Positions 48,340-56,179 of a DNA stretch of 64,000 bases are shown piece after piece; position 1 is the stretch's first letter; every line of letters begins with the position of its first letter. The position numbers and the translations under genes were made by a program. The notes under the pieces were generated by a model. It saw nothing but the letters and a program-made list of their open reading frames with translations. It did no database searches and was not told the DNA's origin. Origin of the DNA: Micromonospora sp. DSM 45708 (GTDB taxonomy: Bacteria; Actinomycetota; Actinomycetes; Mycobacteriales; Micromonosporaceae); contig NZ_CP154796.1 in assembly GCF_039566955.1 (NCBI RefSeq), positions 6,634,001-6,698,000 on the forward strand, read 5' to 3'.

Positions 48340-49829
48340 CAACGTTCACCGGCAGCTTCCAGTCGGGCCCGTAGCCCGGCGATCGTGCCCTTGGGTGGCG
48401 TCGGCGCGAGCGCCCGGCGCAGCCGGTCGTTGCGGGCCAACAGGGCGATCGAGATCAGGGCGTAGGCGAGGGTGGCTTCCAGTGCGCCGTAGGTGAACTG
48501 GAAGAAGAGCATCAGGATGATCACGAGCGTGCCGGCGATCCCGATCGGGCTGTGGTCGCGCCGGTACCGCCAGAGGCAGTAGAGGAAGAAGCCGTTGTAG
48601 GCCAGCGCGCCGACCCAGCCCTGGCCGACGAGCAGCGCCCAGAGCTGACCGTTGCTGCCCAGCTCCCGGTTGCCGCACTGCTTGCAGTCGTCGGACTTGC
48701 CGATGGCGATGGACCGGTTACTGCCGATCAGCGCGCGGTTGCCGCCGTAGCCGAGGACCGGCGAGTGGTTGGCCGCGGTGACCGCGCCCTCGGACAGCGT
48801 GGTGCGGATGTCGTCGCTGTGCCCGTTCTGCAACCGTTCGTCGAACGTGCGGCCGAGCGGGGTGGCGACGATCAGCACGCCGATCAGCCCGACCGCCAGC
48901 GCGAGCCCGCCGAGCACCACCATCCGGCCGCGCAGCGCGAGCCGGATCGCCACGTAGACCGCGGCGATGCCGAGACCGATCCAGAGCCCGCGGTTGAGCG
49001 AGTAGATGATCGGGAAGATCGCGGCGAGCGCGATGGCCACGCCGGCGGTCCGGCGCAGCGGCTTGCCCAGCACCACCCAGCCGACGATCAGCCAGACCAG
49101 CAGGATCGCGGTGTTCTCGCCCCACGAGTTCGTGTACGTGAACGGCGCGGACGGCCGGGGCGAGCTGGCCTCCCCCTCGATCACCTGCTGCACCTGGGCG
49201 AACTTCACGTCCATCAGCGAGGCGACGAAGGGGTGGGTGGCGATCGAGTGCGGCAGGACGAAGCGCAGCGGCGCGACGAACCCCATGGTGGGGAAAAGCG
49301 AGCCGAGCCAGCCACCGACGACCACCACCACGCCCATGAACCCGAACAGCCGGATCATGCGGCGGCGGGACAGCTCCCGCTCGCTGAGGTTGAAGACGTA
49401 GAGCATGGCCACGGTCATGGCGACGAAGTTGGCCAGCCGGATGCCCCAGCCGAGGTAGCGGCCTCCGCCACCGCCGGGTGGCAGCGTGTCCGGTGCGGTG
49501 AGCCCGAGCGTGAGCACGGACAGGAACAGCCAGAGCAGCAGGATCAGCCAGATGCCGAAGCCGGGCGGCACCCGGACCGGACCGCGCCGGGCCATCTGCA
49601 CCACCATCGGCACCGCGAAGATGATGAAGACGAAGCTGGACACCCCGAGCGCCCACCACACCGGCCAGAGCAGGAAGAGCGAGATCAGCGGCCACGCGGT
49701 CGGTAGCCGCCAGGACCAGCCCTTCGGCCGTGCCCGCACCGGCGCGAGGCGGTTGCCCCCGGGCGGCGGCACCACCGCGCCCACCGGGACCGACCCGCGC
49801 GCCGGGCGGGGTGGGGTGACGGTGCTCAT
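48339..49829 (-). CDS. O-antigen polymerase/ligase-like membrane protein (Wzy-like)
   Basis: A 496-residue protein with about 11 membrane helices, a large external loop (residues 190-250, HPFVASLMDVKFAQVQQVIEG), and a second loop with two cysteines (SDDCKQCGN). The order and size fit Wzy polymerases or WaaL-type ligases of the Wzy_C group. It would link repeat units on the outer face of the membrane. It overlaps DUF3048 at its start (ATGA) and the kinase-fold gene at its end. Confidence 0.8.
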   Translation of the reverse strand: MSTVTPPRPARGSVPVGAVVPPPGGNRLAPVRARPKGWSWRLPTAWPLISLFLLWPVWWALGVSSFVFIIFAVPMVVQMARRGPVRVPPGFGIWLILLLWLFLSVLTLGLTAPDTLPPGGGGGRYLGWGIRLANFVAMTVAMLYVFNLSERELSRRRMIRLFGFMGVVVVVGGWLGSLFPTMGFVAPLRFVLPHSIATHPFVASLMDVKFAQVQQVIEGEASSPRPSAPFTYTNSWGENTAILLVWLIVGWVVLGKPLRRTAGVAIALAAIFPIIYSLNRGLWIGLGIAAVYVAIRLALRGRMVVLGGLALAVGLIGVLIVATPLGRTFDERLQNGHSDDIRTTLSEGAVTAANHSPVLGYGGNRALIGSNRSIAIGKSDDCKQCGNRELGSNGQLWALLVGQGWVGALAYNGFFLYCLWRYRRDHSPIGIAGTLVIILMLFFQFTYGALEATLAYALISIALLARNDRLRRALAPTPPKGTIAGLRARLEAAGER

Positions 49830-50833
49830 TTCACGGCGACCTTGGCGGTGGTCGGCGCGTAGATCACCCAGGCGTTGCCGGGTTGCGGGTGCAGCAGGTC
49901 GCCCCCGACGTCGGCGAGCGTGCAGACCATCCCCAGGCCGGGCTTGCGCCAGCGGCCCTTCGCGCTGGTCGGACCGGACACCGCGACCACCGCGCCCTCG
50001 CCGAAGACGTTCGCCGACGGCAGCGCGCGGAACGACGGCTTACGCACCTCCAGCGTGCGGTACTCCATGGTCAGCACGATCACCGAGGCCGCGGTCACCG
50101 TCGCGGTGCCGACCTTGCCCACCCAGCGGGCCTTCGGCTGGTCGTACCGCCAGACCATCGGCGGGCCGCCGGAGACGGTGATCGACAGCTCGGTGGCGGG
50201 CGTGAGGTCCCGGGCGGCCAGCGCGTCGCCGTCGGTGGCGTGGTCCAGCGCCGGCGTGGGCGGCTGGCCCCCCTTCGGGGCGGCCTTGAGCAGCGCGGCC
50301 GTCGAGGTGTAGTCGCCGCTGAAGACCTTGCCGTCGTCGTCCGGGGTGACGCCGTCGAGGTCGGAGCTCTCGAACTGGCTGAGGAAGCCGGTCGGGCCGC
50401 CGGCGTATCCGACGAACGGGCGCAGCACCGAGACCGAGCGGATGTCGACCGGCCGGATCTCGGTCACCGGCCCGATCTTGGCGGCGTCCCGGGAGTGGAA
50501 CACGGCGGTCAGGTGCAGCGTGTCCGATTCCGCGAACTCGGCGTAGACCAGGTCGGCGGCCTCCAGGCCGGCCGGGGTGGTGGCGGGGCTCACCCGCATC
50601 GGCACCGCGACCGCCTGGCGGGTGGCCGCCGCCGGCGTGCCGACCGGGGCCCCGGTCAGCGGCCCCGTCGGCAGGCTGGAGGTCGGGCTGGCCGACGGGG
50701 GCGTCGCGGCGACGCTGCCCGGGTCGGCCACGTCGACGCTGCCCGGCTTCGGCTGCGGCTCACTGCACCCCGTGCCGACGCCGAGGACGACGGCCGGAGC
50801 GAGGGCGGCGCGGATCATCTGCCGGCGGTTCAC
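49826..50833 (-). CDS. DUF3048 domain lipoprotein
   Basis: A 335-residue lipoprotein with lipobox VGTGC (Cys near residue 23), a Pro/Ser/Thr linker to about residue 60, and a YerB-type DUF3048 domain. Recognisable segments are ADLVYAEFAESDTLHLTAVFHSR, IGPVTEIRPVDIRSVSVL and WVIYAPTTAKVAVK. The function is unproven; the gene starts inside the Wzz-like stop (GTGA). Its place in a Wzx/Wzy operon suggests an envelope-assembly role at the outer surface. Confidence 0.82.
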   Translation of the reverse strand: MNRRQMIRAALAPAVVLGVGTGCSEPQPKPGSVDVADPGSVAATPPSASPTSSLPTGPLTGAPVGTPAAATRQAVAVPMRVSPATTPAGLEAADLVYAEFAESDTLHLTAVFHSRDAAKIGPVTEIRPVDIRSVSVLRPFVGYAGGPTGFLSQFESSDLDGVTPDDDGKVFSGDYTSTAALLKAAPKGGQPPTPALDHATDGDALAARDLTPATELSITVSGGPPMVWRYDQPKARWVGKVGTATVTAASVIVLTMEYRTLEVRKPSFRALPSANVFGEGAVVAVSGPTSAKGRWRKPGLGMVCTLADVGGDLLHPQPGNAWVIYAPTTAKVAVK

Positions 50834-52656
50834 CCCAGGTCCTCGCCGGAGTCGATGGCGTAGCTGCGGCCGTCACCGCCGTCGCCCCGGGAACGGTAGG
50901 TGCCGCCGGTGCCGTTGACCGGCATCGGCTTGCCCGGGCCGGCCGGCGGCTTCACCGGCGCGGCGCCCTTGCCCGGAGCCGCCGGCTTCGCCGACCCGGC
51001 GGCCGGGCCGGAACGGGACGACTGCATGCGCGGCAGCACCATGGTGGACTCGGCCGACGGGCCGGGACTCGGCCGGGGCTTGGGCCGGTTGGCCGGCGCC
51101 GCCGGAGTGGTCGGGCCGGCCGGCGCGACCGGGCGGGTGGCGCCACCGGTCGGCGCGGGCAGGCGCGGCGCCAGCACCGCGCCGATGACCGGCGCGTTGA
51201 CCTGCTCGAACTGCTGGAGAGCGGCGGTGATCTCACCGCTGCGGGTCTTGCCGGACTCGGCCACCACGATCACCGCGTCGACGTAGCGGCCCAGTGCCTG
51301 GGCCTCCACCGCGTGGGTCGGCTGCGCGGTCTCGATCAGCACGTGGTCGAAGCGTGCGGTCAGCTCGTGCAGGATCTCCAGCAGGCCGGCGACCGGCAGC
51401 TCCACCTCCGCGTCCAGCTCGCCCGGGACGAGCACCCGGAGCTGGCCGAGCCCCGGCACCGGCGCGAGCGCCTTGAGCGCCGGCACGTCGCGGCGGAGCA
51501 CCGAGGCGAGACTGTGCCGCCCCTCGGCGACCCCGGTGATGCTGCTCAGCGCCGAGTCCGGCTTGGTGGTGACCAGCGCGACCTGCGCGCCGGTGCGGGC
51601 GTACGCGGCGGCCAGGTTGGCGGCGACGAACCCGGCGGCGGTGCCGGCCGAGCCGTCGCAGAGCAGGAGCTGACGGCCGCGACCGGCCTGGGCCGACTCG
51701 GGGACGGCGGAGAGCAGCACGTTGCGTAGCCGGCCCAGCTCGCGGGAGATCCGGTGGGTGGCGGGCAGGACGGAGAGCGACGGCGGGCGGGCCGTCAGCT
51801 CCAGCAGCAGCGGCAGACCGACCCGGTCGGAGATGTCGCGCCCGCGTCGGATCCGGGTGTCGAGCCGGTCCAGCACCAGGGCCAGCACGATGCCGAGCAG
51901 CAGACCCGCACCCATCCCGCTGGCCAGGTTGAGCGTGCGGTTCGGCGAGCTGGGCCGCTCGGGCAGCCGGGCGTCCGAGATGATCTCACCGGGGTCGGAG
52001 TCGGCCGAGACCAGCGGGCTGAGCCGGTTGTTCAACCCGTTGAGCTGGTTGGTCAGCACGCTGCGGTCGGCCTCGGCGCGCTCCCGCTCGGGGGAGTTGG
52101 CCGGGGCCGCCGCGATCCGCCCCGCGACGGAGCTGAGCTGCTTGTTCAGGTCGGCGATCTGCTGCTTGAGCGCGGTGGTCTCGTTCTCCAGGGACTTCTG
52201 CGCGGTCGCCTTGCGCAGGTCGAGGTAGGCCTGCGCGAAGGCGTGCGAACCCGCCTGCGCCTGGGCCGGGGTGCCCGCCTCGTAGGCCACCTGGAGGATC
52301 TGGCTGTTCGGCGGGACGCTGACGGTCACGGACTTGACCAGCTCGTCGCCGCCGGTGGTGACCTTCATCAGGCCCTTGGCCCGCTCCGCCACCACGAGTG
52401 ACCGGACCACCTGCGCCTCGGTGTCGAGGTTGACCTTGGCGTTCGGGTTGCTCTCCGCGCCGGAGCCGAGCGGGCGCACCAGCAGCGAGGTGGTCGAGGT
52501 GTAGCGCGCGTCCTGGAGTTGGTTGATCGCCAGGCCGCCGGCCAGGCCGAGGACCGCGGCGAGCAGCAGGATCCACCAGCGGCGGCGCAACCAGCCCAGG
52601 TACGCCATCAGGGCAAGACCGTCGGAGTCGTTCTCGGCCAAATGGGGTGAGGGCAT
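50830..52656 (-). CDS. Wzz/chain-length protein fused to a degenerate BY-kinase domain
   Basis: A 608-residue polysaccharide co-polymerase. Membrane helices at about 27-46 and 230-250 flank an external Wzz domain with coiled coil (ENETTALKQQIADLNKQLSSV). The cytoplasmic P-loop-like domain (about 300-500) reads LLLCDGSAGTAAGFVAANLAAAYA, without the GK[ST] of Walker A, and HVLIETAQP instead of the acidic Walker B; the usual C-terminal tyrosine cluster is replaced by a Pro-rich tail. It probably sets chain length without kinase activity. The ATG at 52656 follows AAAGGGAG at a longish spacing. Confidence 0.8.
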   Translation of the reverse strand: MPSPHLAENDSDGLALMAYLGWLRRRWWILLLAAVLGLAGGLAINQLQDARYTSTTSLLVRPLGSGAESNPNAKVNLDTEAQVVRSLVVAERAKGLMKVTTGGDELVKSVTVSVPPNSQILQVAYEAGTPAQAQAGSHAFAQAYLDLRKATAQKSLENETTALKQQIADLNKQLSSVAGRIAAAPANSPERERAEADRSVLTNQLNGLNNRLSPLVSADSDPGEIISDARLPERPSSPNRTLNLASGMGAGLLLGIVLALVLDRLDTRIRRGRDISDRVGLPLLLELTARPPSLSVLPATHRISRELGRLRNVLLSAVPESAQAGRGRQLLLCDGSAGTAAGFVAANLAAAYARTGAQVALVTTKPDSALSSITGVAEGRHSLASVLRRDVPALKALAPVPGLGQLRVLVPGELDAEVELPVAGLLEILHELTARFDHVLIETAQPTHAVEAQALGRYVDAVIVVAESGKTRSGEITAALQQFEQVNAPVIGAVLAPRLPAPTGGATRPVAPAGPTTPAAPANRPKPRPSPGPSAESTMVLPRMQSSRSGPAAGSAKPAAPGKGAAPVKPPAGPGKPMPVNGTGGTYRSRGDGGDGRSYAIDSGEDLG

Positions 52657-53157
52657 CAGAGTCTGTCGCTCCCTTTCGACCGAGCCGGGCAGTCCACGGC
52701 ACAGCTGGAACTGACCGTGACTTCGAGTGTCCCCGATCCGAACGTTGAGGGAAAGTCTGCTCACGTTCCGGTAAGCCTGCCCAGGTGTGGGCAGCCCGCG
52801 AAGAGATGGCCGAGCTGTGCTGGCCATTCAGCGGGTTTCCCGGCGTCGGGCCCGACCTGCCCCCGGGAGCCGGCGTCGCCGCCGGCTCGCGTACGGAGCG
52901 GTGACGGAATCCTGACACATCCACCCCGGGGCCGGTGGTCCCGGCCCACCGACCCGGGCACCACGCGGCTGACCTGGCGGGTCACACCGCCGGTTGGATC
53001 CCGGCGACGGGAATCCCGAGGTGACCCGACCGGACGGCCGGGATCCGTCCAACGGCCCCTTCAGTTGCCCAGGGCCGCGCCAGTAGGTTGTCAGGGCGCG
53101 TCCGAGGGGCATTCACGTAAATCCGGGCGCGGACGCACGGTTACGGGAGGAAACGTT
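52657..53157. promoter_or_regulatory. 501-bp divergent control region of the polysaccharide operons
   Basis: No gene is supported here. Visible signals are an inverted repeat CTGCCCA-ggtg-TGGGCAG (52777-52794), a pair of ACGTT-containing half-sites around it, a plausible -10 TAGGTT (53084-53089) for the plus operon, and a leader stem GCGTCCG/CGGACGC (53098-53104 with 53130-53136) just before the GGAGG ribosome site. Both operons read away from this region, so it is the natural point for joint control. Confidence 0.45.
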
Positions 53158-53634
53158 GTGGTGAGCGGGTCAACCGAGGGCTCGGGACAGGTCCTGCTGG
53201 TCGGCTCCAGTGGCGGGCATCTGGCCCAGCTCCTGGCTCTGGAACCGTGGTACCGGGAGCGGAGCCGGGCGTGGGTCACCTTCGACACGCCGGACGCCCG
53301 CTCGCTGCTCGACGGCGAGGACGTGGTCTGGGCGCACCACCCCACCACCCGTAACGTCAAGAACCTGGTCCGTAACGCGTTCCTCGCGCTGACGGTGATC
53401 CGCCGGCGCCGGGTGGACGCGGTGGTCACCACCGGCGCCGGCGTCGCCCTGCCGTTCGTGGTGGCGGCCCGGCTGCGTCGGATCCCCACGGTCTACATCG
53501 AGGTGTACGACCGGATCGACAGCGCGACGCTGACCGCCCGGCTCTGCCGGCCCTTCCTCTCCGCGATGCTCGTGCAGTGGGAGGAGCAGCGCCGGATGTA
53601 CCCGGAGGCGACCGTCGTGGGGAACCTCCTCTGA
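53158..53634 (+). CDS. Alg14/PssD-like glycosyltransferase subunit
   Basis: A 158-residue protein. It begins with VLLVGSSGGHLAQLLAL, the Alg14-type opening, and contains DAVVTTGAGVALPFVVAARLRRIPTVYIEVYDRID, the membrane-associated half of a split GT-B enzyme (landmark). GGAGG seven bases before the GTG at 53158 sets the start. Its stop overlaps the next start as TGATG. In bacterial capsule clusters this pair adds a sugar to the lipid-linked unit. Confidence 0.83.
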   Translation: MVSGSTEGSGQVLLVGSSGGHLAQLLALEPWYRERSRAWVTFDTPDARSLLDGEDVVWAHHPTTRNVKNLVRNAFLALTVIRRRRVDAVVTTGAGVALPFVVAARLRRIPTVYIEVYDRIDSATLTARLCRPFLSAMLVQWEEQRRMYPEATVVGNLL

Positions 53635-54212
53635 TGGGGCTCCTTCCGCAGCAGCGGGACCGACGGTCCGTGCCCTACGTGCTGGTCGTGGTCGGCACCG
53701 ACGTGCACCGCTTCGACCGCCTCGTCGGCTGGCTGGAGCGCTGGCACACCGCCCGCCCCGGGGTCCGGCTGGTCCTCCAGTACGGCCACAGCCGCCCGCC
53801 GGCGCTGCCCGAGGCCACCCCGTTCCTCGGCCACGAGGAGCTGCAACGCGCGATGGCCGAGGCCACGCTGGTGGTCAGCCACGGCGGGCCGGCCACCATC
53901 ACCGAGGCCCGCCGCACCGGCCACCTGCCGATCGTGGTGCCCCGCGACCCGGCCCACGACGAGCACGTCGACAACCACCAGCAGCTCTTCTCCCGGCGAC
54001 TGGGCGCGGCCGGCATGGTCCGGCTCTGCGAGACCGAGGCCGAGCTGCTCGCCGCGCTGGACGAAGGGCTGGCCGACCCGGGCCGGTTCGTGCTGGCCGC
54101 CGACCCGGGCCGGCCGGACCCGCGCGCCGAGGCGGTCGCCCGGGTCGGCGCCGTGATCGACGACCTGGTGGCCCGCCGGGTCCGCCAGCGGGCCGGCGGG
54201 CGGCGCGGATGA
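53634..54212 (+). CDS. Alg13/PssE-like glycosyltransferase subunit
   Basis: A 192-residue protein that is the nucleotide-sugar-binding half of a two-subunit glycosyltransferase. It has LVVVGTDVHRFDRLVGWLERW at the start and the donor-binding motif VVSHGGPATITEARRTG, followed by LPIVVPRDPAHDEHVDNHQ, typical of Alg13/PssE/MurG relatives. It is coupled by overlap to both the PssD-like gene and sulfotransferase 3. Confidence 0.85.
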   Translation: MGLLPQQRDRRSVPYVLVVVGTDVHRFDRLVGWLERWHTARPGVRLVLQYGHSRPPALPEATPFLGHEELQRAMAEATLVVSHGGPATITEARRTGHLPIVVPRDPAHDEHVDNHQQLFSRRLGAAGMVRLCETEAELLAALDEGLADPGRFVLAADPGRPDPRAEAVARVGAVIDDLVARRVRQRAGGRRG

Positions 54213-55207
54213 GCGCCCCGGAGCCGGCGCAGCCGCGCGTGCTCTTCGTCGGCGGCCTCGGCCGCAGCGGTTCCACGTTGCTGGAGCTGCTGCTGGCGCA
54301 GAGCCCCGACGTGTGCGCCGTCGGTGAGGTGGTGCACCTCTGGGAGCGGGCGCTCGGCGCGGACGAACGGTGCGGCTGCGGTGAGCGGTTCACCGCCTGC
54401 CCGTTCTGGCAGCAGGTCGGCGAGCAGGCGTTCGGCGGCTGGTCCGCGATCGACCGGGACGACGTGCTGGCGCTCAAGGACCGGGTCGACCGGACCCGGC
54501 ACATTCCCCGGTTGGCGAAGAACTCGCTCCCGCCGGAGCAACTCGCCGACGTCCGCCGCTACGCCGACCTCTACACCCGGATCTACCGCGCCGCGCTCGC
54601 GGTGACCGGGGCGCGGGTGGTGGTCGACTCCAGCAAGCACGCCTCGCTCGCCTTCGCGCTGAGCTGGGCCGACGGGCTCGACCTGCGGGTGCTGCACCTG
54701 GTGCGGGACAGCCGGGCGGTGGCGTACTCCTGGGGCAAGCAGGTGCGCCGGCCCGAGGTGGTGGACGGCGAGGACTTCATGCCGACCTTCTCGCCGTTCG
54801 AGGTGAGCAAGCTGTGGACCGCGCAGAATGCCGCGTTCCACCTGCTCGCCCAACGGGCGAAGGTGCTCCGGCTGCGCTACGAGGACTTCACCGCCGACCC
54901 GGCCGGCACCGTACGCCGGGTTCGCGACTTCAGCGACCTGCCGGACGATCCGGCGGCGCTGCGCATCCTGGCCGGCGACGCGCCGGACGCGGCGGCCGAG
55001 CCGGCCGCGCCGTTCCGCGCGCACAGCGTCGCGGGCAACCCGTTGCGGTTCAGCGGTGGCCCGCTGACGGTACGCCGGGACGAGGCGTGGCGGGACCGCC
55101 TGCCGCGCCGCAGCCGGGCCGTGGTCAGCCTGGCCACGTTGCCGCTCCGAGTCCGCTACGGCTACCTGGGCCAGCGGGGATCCGACGAATCCGTGGAGAG
55201 AACATGA
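54209..55207 (+). CDS. Sulfotransferase 3
   Basis: A 332-residue PAPS-dependent sulfotransferase. The PAPS loop is VLFVGGLGRSGSTLLELLL near residue 12 and the 3'-phosphate motif LHLVRDSRAVAYSWGKQV near 165. A Cys-rich insert (ERCGCGERFTACPFW near 53-67) could hold a metal or disulfide. It starts by ATGA overlap with the Alg13-like gene and ends by ATGA overlap with the GT2 gene, so sulfation and sugar transfer are tightly coupled in expression. Confidence 0.87.
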   Translation: MSAPEPAQPRVLFVGGLGRSGSTLLELLLAQSPDVCAVGEVVHLWERALGADERCGCGERFTACPFWQQVGEQAFGGWSAIDRDDVLALKDRVDRTRHIPRLAKNSLPPEQLADVRRYADLYTRIYRAALAVTGARVVVDSSKHASLAFALSWADGLDLRVLHLVRDSRAVAYSWGKQVRRPEVVDGEDFMPTFSPFEVSKLWTAQNAAFHLLAQRAKVLRLRYEDFTADPAGTVRRVRDFSDLPDDPAALRILAGDAPDAAAEPAAPFRAHSVAGNPLRFSGGPLTVRRDEAWRDRLPRRSRAVVSLATLPLRVRYGYLGQRGSDESVERT

Positions 55208-56118
55208 GTGGGCCGAGCATCTCGGTCGTCGTACCGACGCGGGACCGTCCGGAACTGCTGCGCGCGGCGCTCGACGCCATCCTCAGCCAGGCGCACCCCG
55301 GGCTGATCGAGGCGATCGTGGTCTACGACCAGTCCGAGCCGGACCGGTCGCTGGAGTCCGACCGCGGCGACCGGCGGGTCCGGGTCATCACGAACACCCG
55401 CACCGCCGGGCTGGCCGGGGCGCGCAACACCGGCATCGAGGCGGCCACCGGCGACTGGGTGGCGTTCTGCGACGACGACGACGAGTGGCTGCCCGGCAAG
55501 CTGGCCGCCCAGTTCGGGGCGCTCGACGTGCACCCGGACGGCGCGCTGGTGAGCTGCGGCATCCGGGTCAGCTACGACGACCGGACGGTGGACCGGTCGC
55601 TGGACCGGGCCCGGATCTCGCTGGAGGCGTTGCTCCGGGACCGGCTCACCGAGCTGCACCCGTCCACGTTCCTGATCCGCCGGGCCGCGCTGCTCGACGC
55701 GATCGGGCTGGTCGACGAGCAGATCCCGGGCAGCTACGCGGAGGACTACGAGTTCCTGCTCCGCGCCGCCCGGTACGCGCCGCTGGTCAACGTGGAGAGC
55801 CCGTACGTGCTGGTGCGCTGGCACAAGCGGTCCTACTTCGCGCAGCGCTGGGAGACGATCTCGACCGCGTTGCAGTGGCTGCTGCGCCGCTATCCCGAGT
55901 TCGCCACCGTGCCGCACGGCGAGGCCCGGGTGGCCGGTCAGATCGCGTTCGCGCAGGCGGCGATGGGCAACCGGCGGGACGCGGTCCGGTGGGCCCGGCG
56001 CACGCTGGCCCGCAACCCGAAGGAGCCGCGCGCCTACCTGGCGCTGGCGGTGGCGAGCCGGGCCGTGCAGGCCGACCGGGTGCTGCGCACGCTGCACAAG
56101 CGCGGCCGGGGCATCTGA
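55204..56118 (+). CDS. Glycosyltransferase family 2
   Basis: A 304-residue GT-A enzyme. It begins ISVVVPTRDRPELL, has the nucleotide-binding AGLAGARNTGIEAA near residue 68 and an acidic metal site FCDDDDEWLPGK near residue 88, and an acceptor-site ExD (GSYAEDYEFLLRAA) near residue 180. The C-terminal region (KEPRAYLALAVASRAVQADRVL) may be a small helical repeat. It is the last gene of the plus operon and probably adds a sugar to the lipid-linked unit. Confidence 0.88.
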   Translation: MSGPSISVVVPTRDRPELLRAALDAILSQAHPGLIEAIVVYDQSEPDRSLESDRGDRRVRVITNTRTAGLAGARNTGIEAATGDWVAFCDDDDEWLPGKLAAQFGALDVHPDGALVSCGIRVSYDDRTVDRSLDRARISLEALLRDRLTELHPSTFLIRRAALLDAIGLVDEQIPGSYAEDYEFLLRAARYAPLVNVESPYVLVRWHKRSYFAQRWETISTALQWLLRRYPEFATVPHGEARVAGQIAFAQAAMGNRRDAVRWARRTLARNPKEPRAYLALAVASRAVQADRVLRTLHKRGRGI

Positions 56119-56130
56119 GCCGTACGCGGA

Positions 56131-56160
56131 ACGGGCGGGCGACCGAGGTCGCCCGCCCGT
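56131..56160. terminator. 12-bp hairpin between convergent genes
   Basis: Arms 56131-56142 and 56149-56160 (ACGGGCGGGCGA and complement) form a perfect stem between the GT2 gene and the GH26-like gene. Confidence 0.7.
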
Positions 56161-56179
56161 CGTGGTCCGCCGGCCCGGC

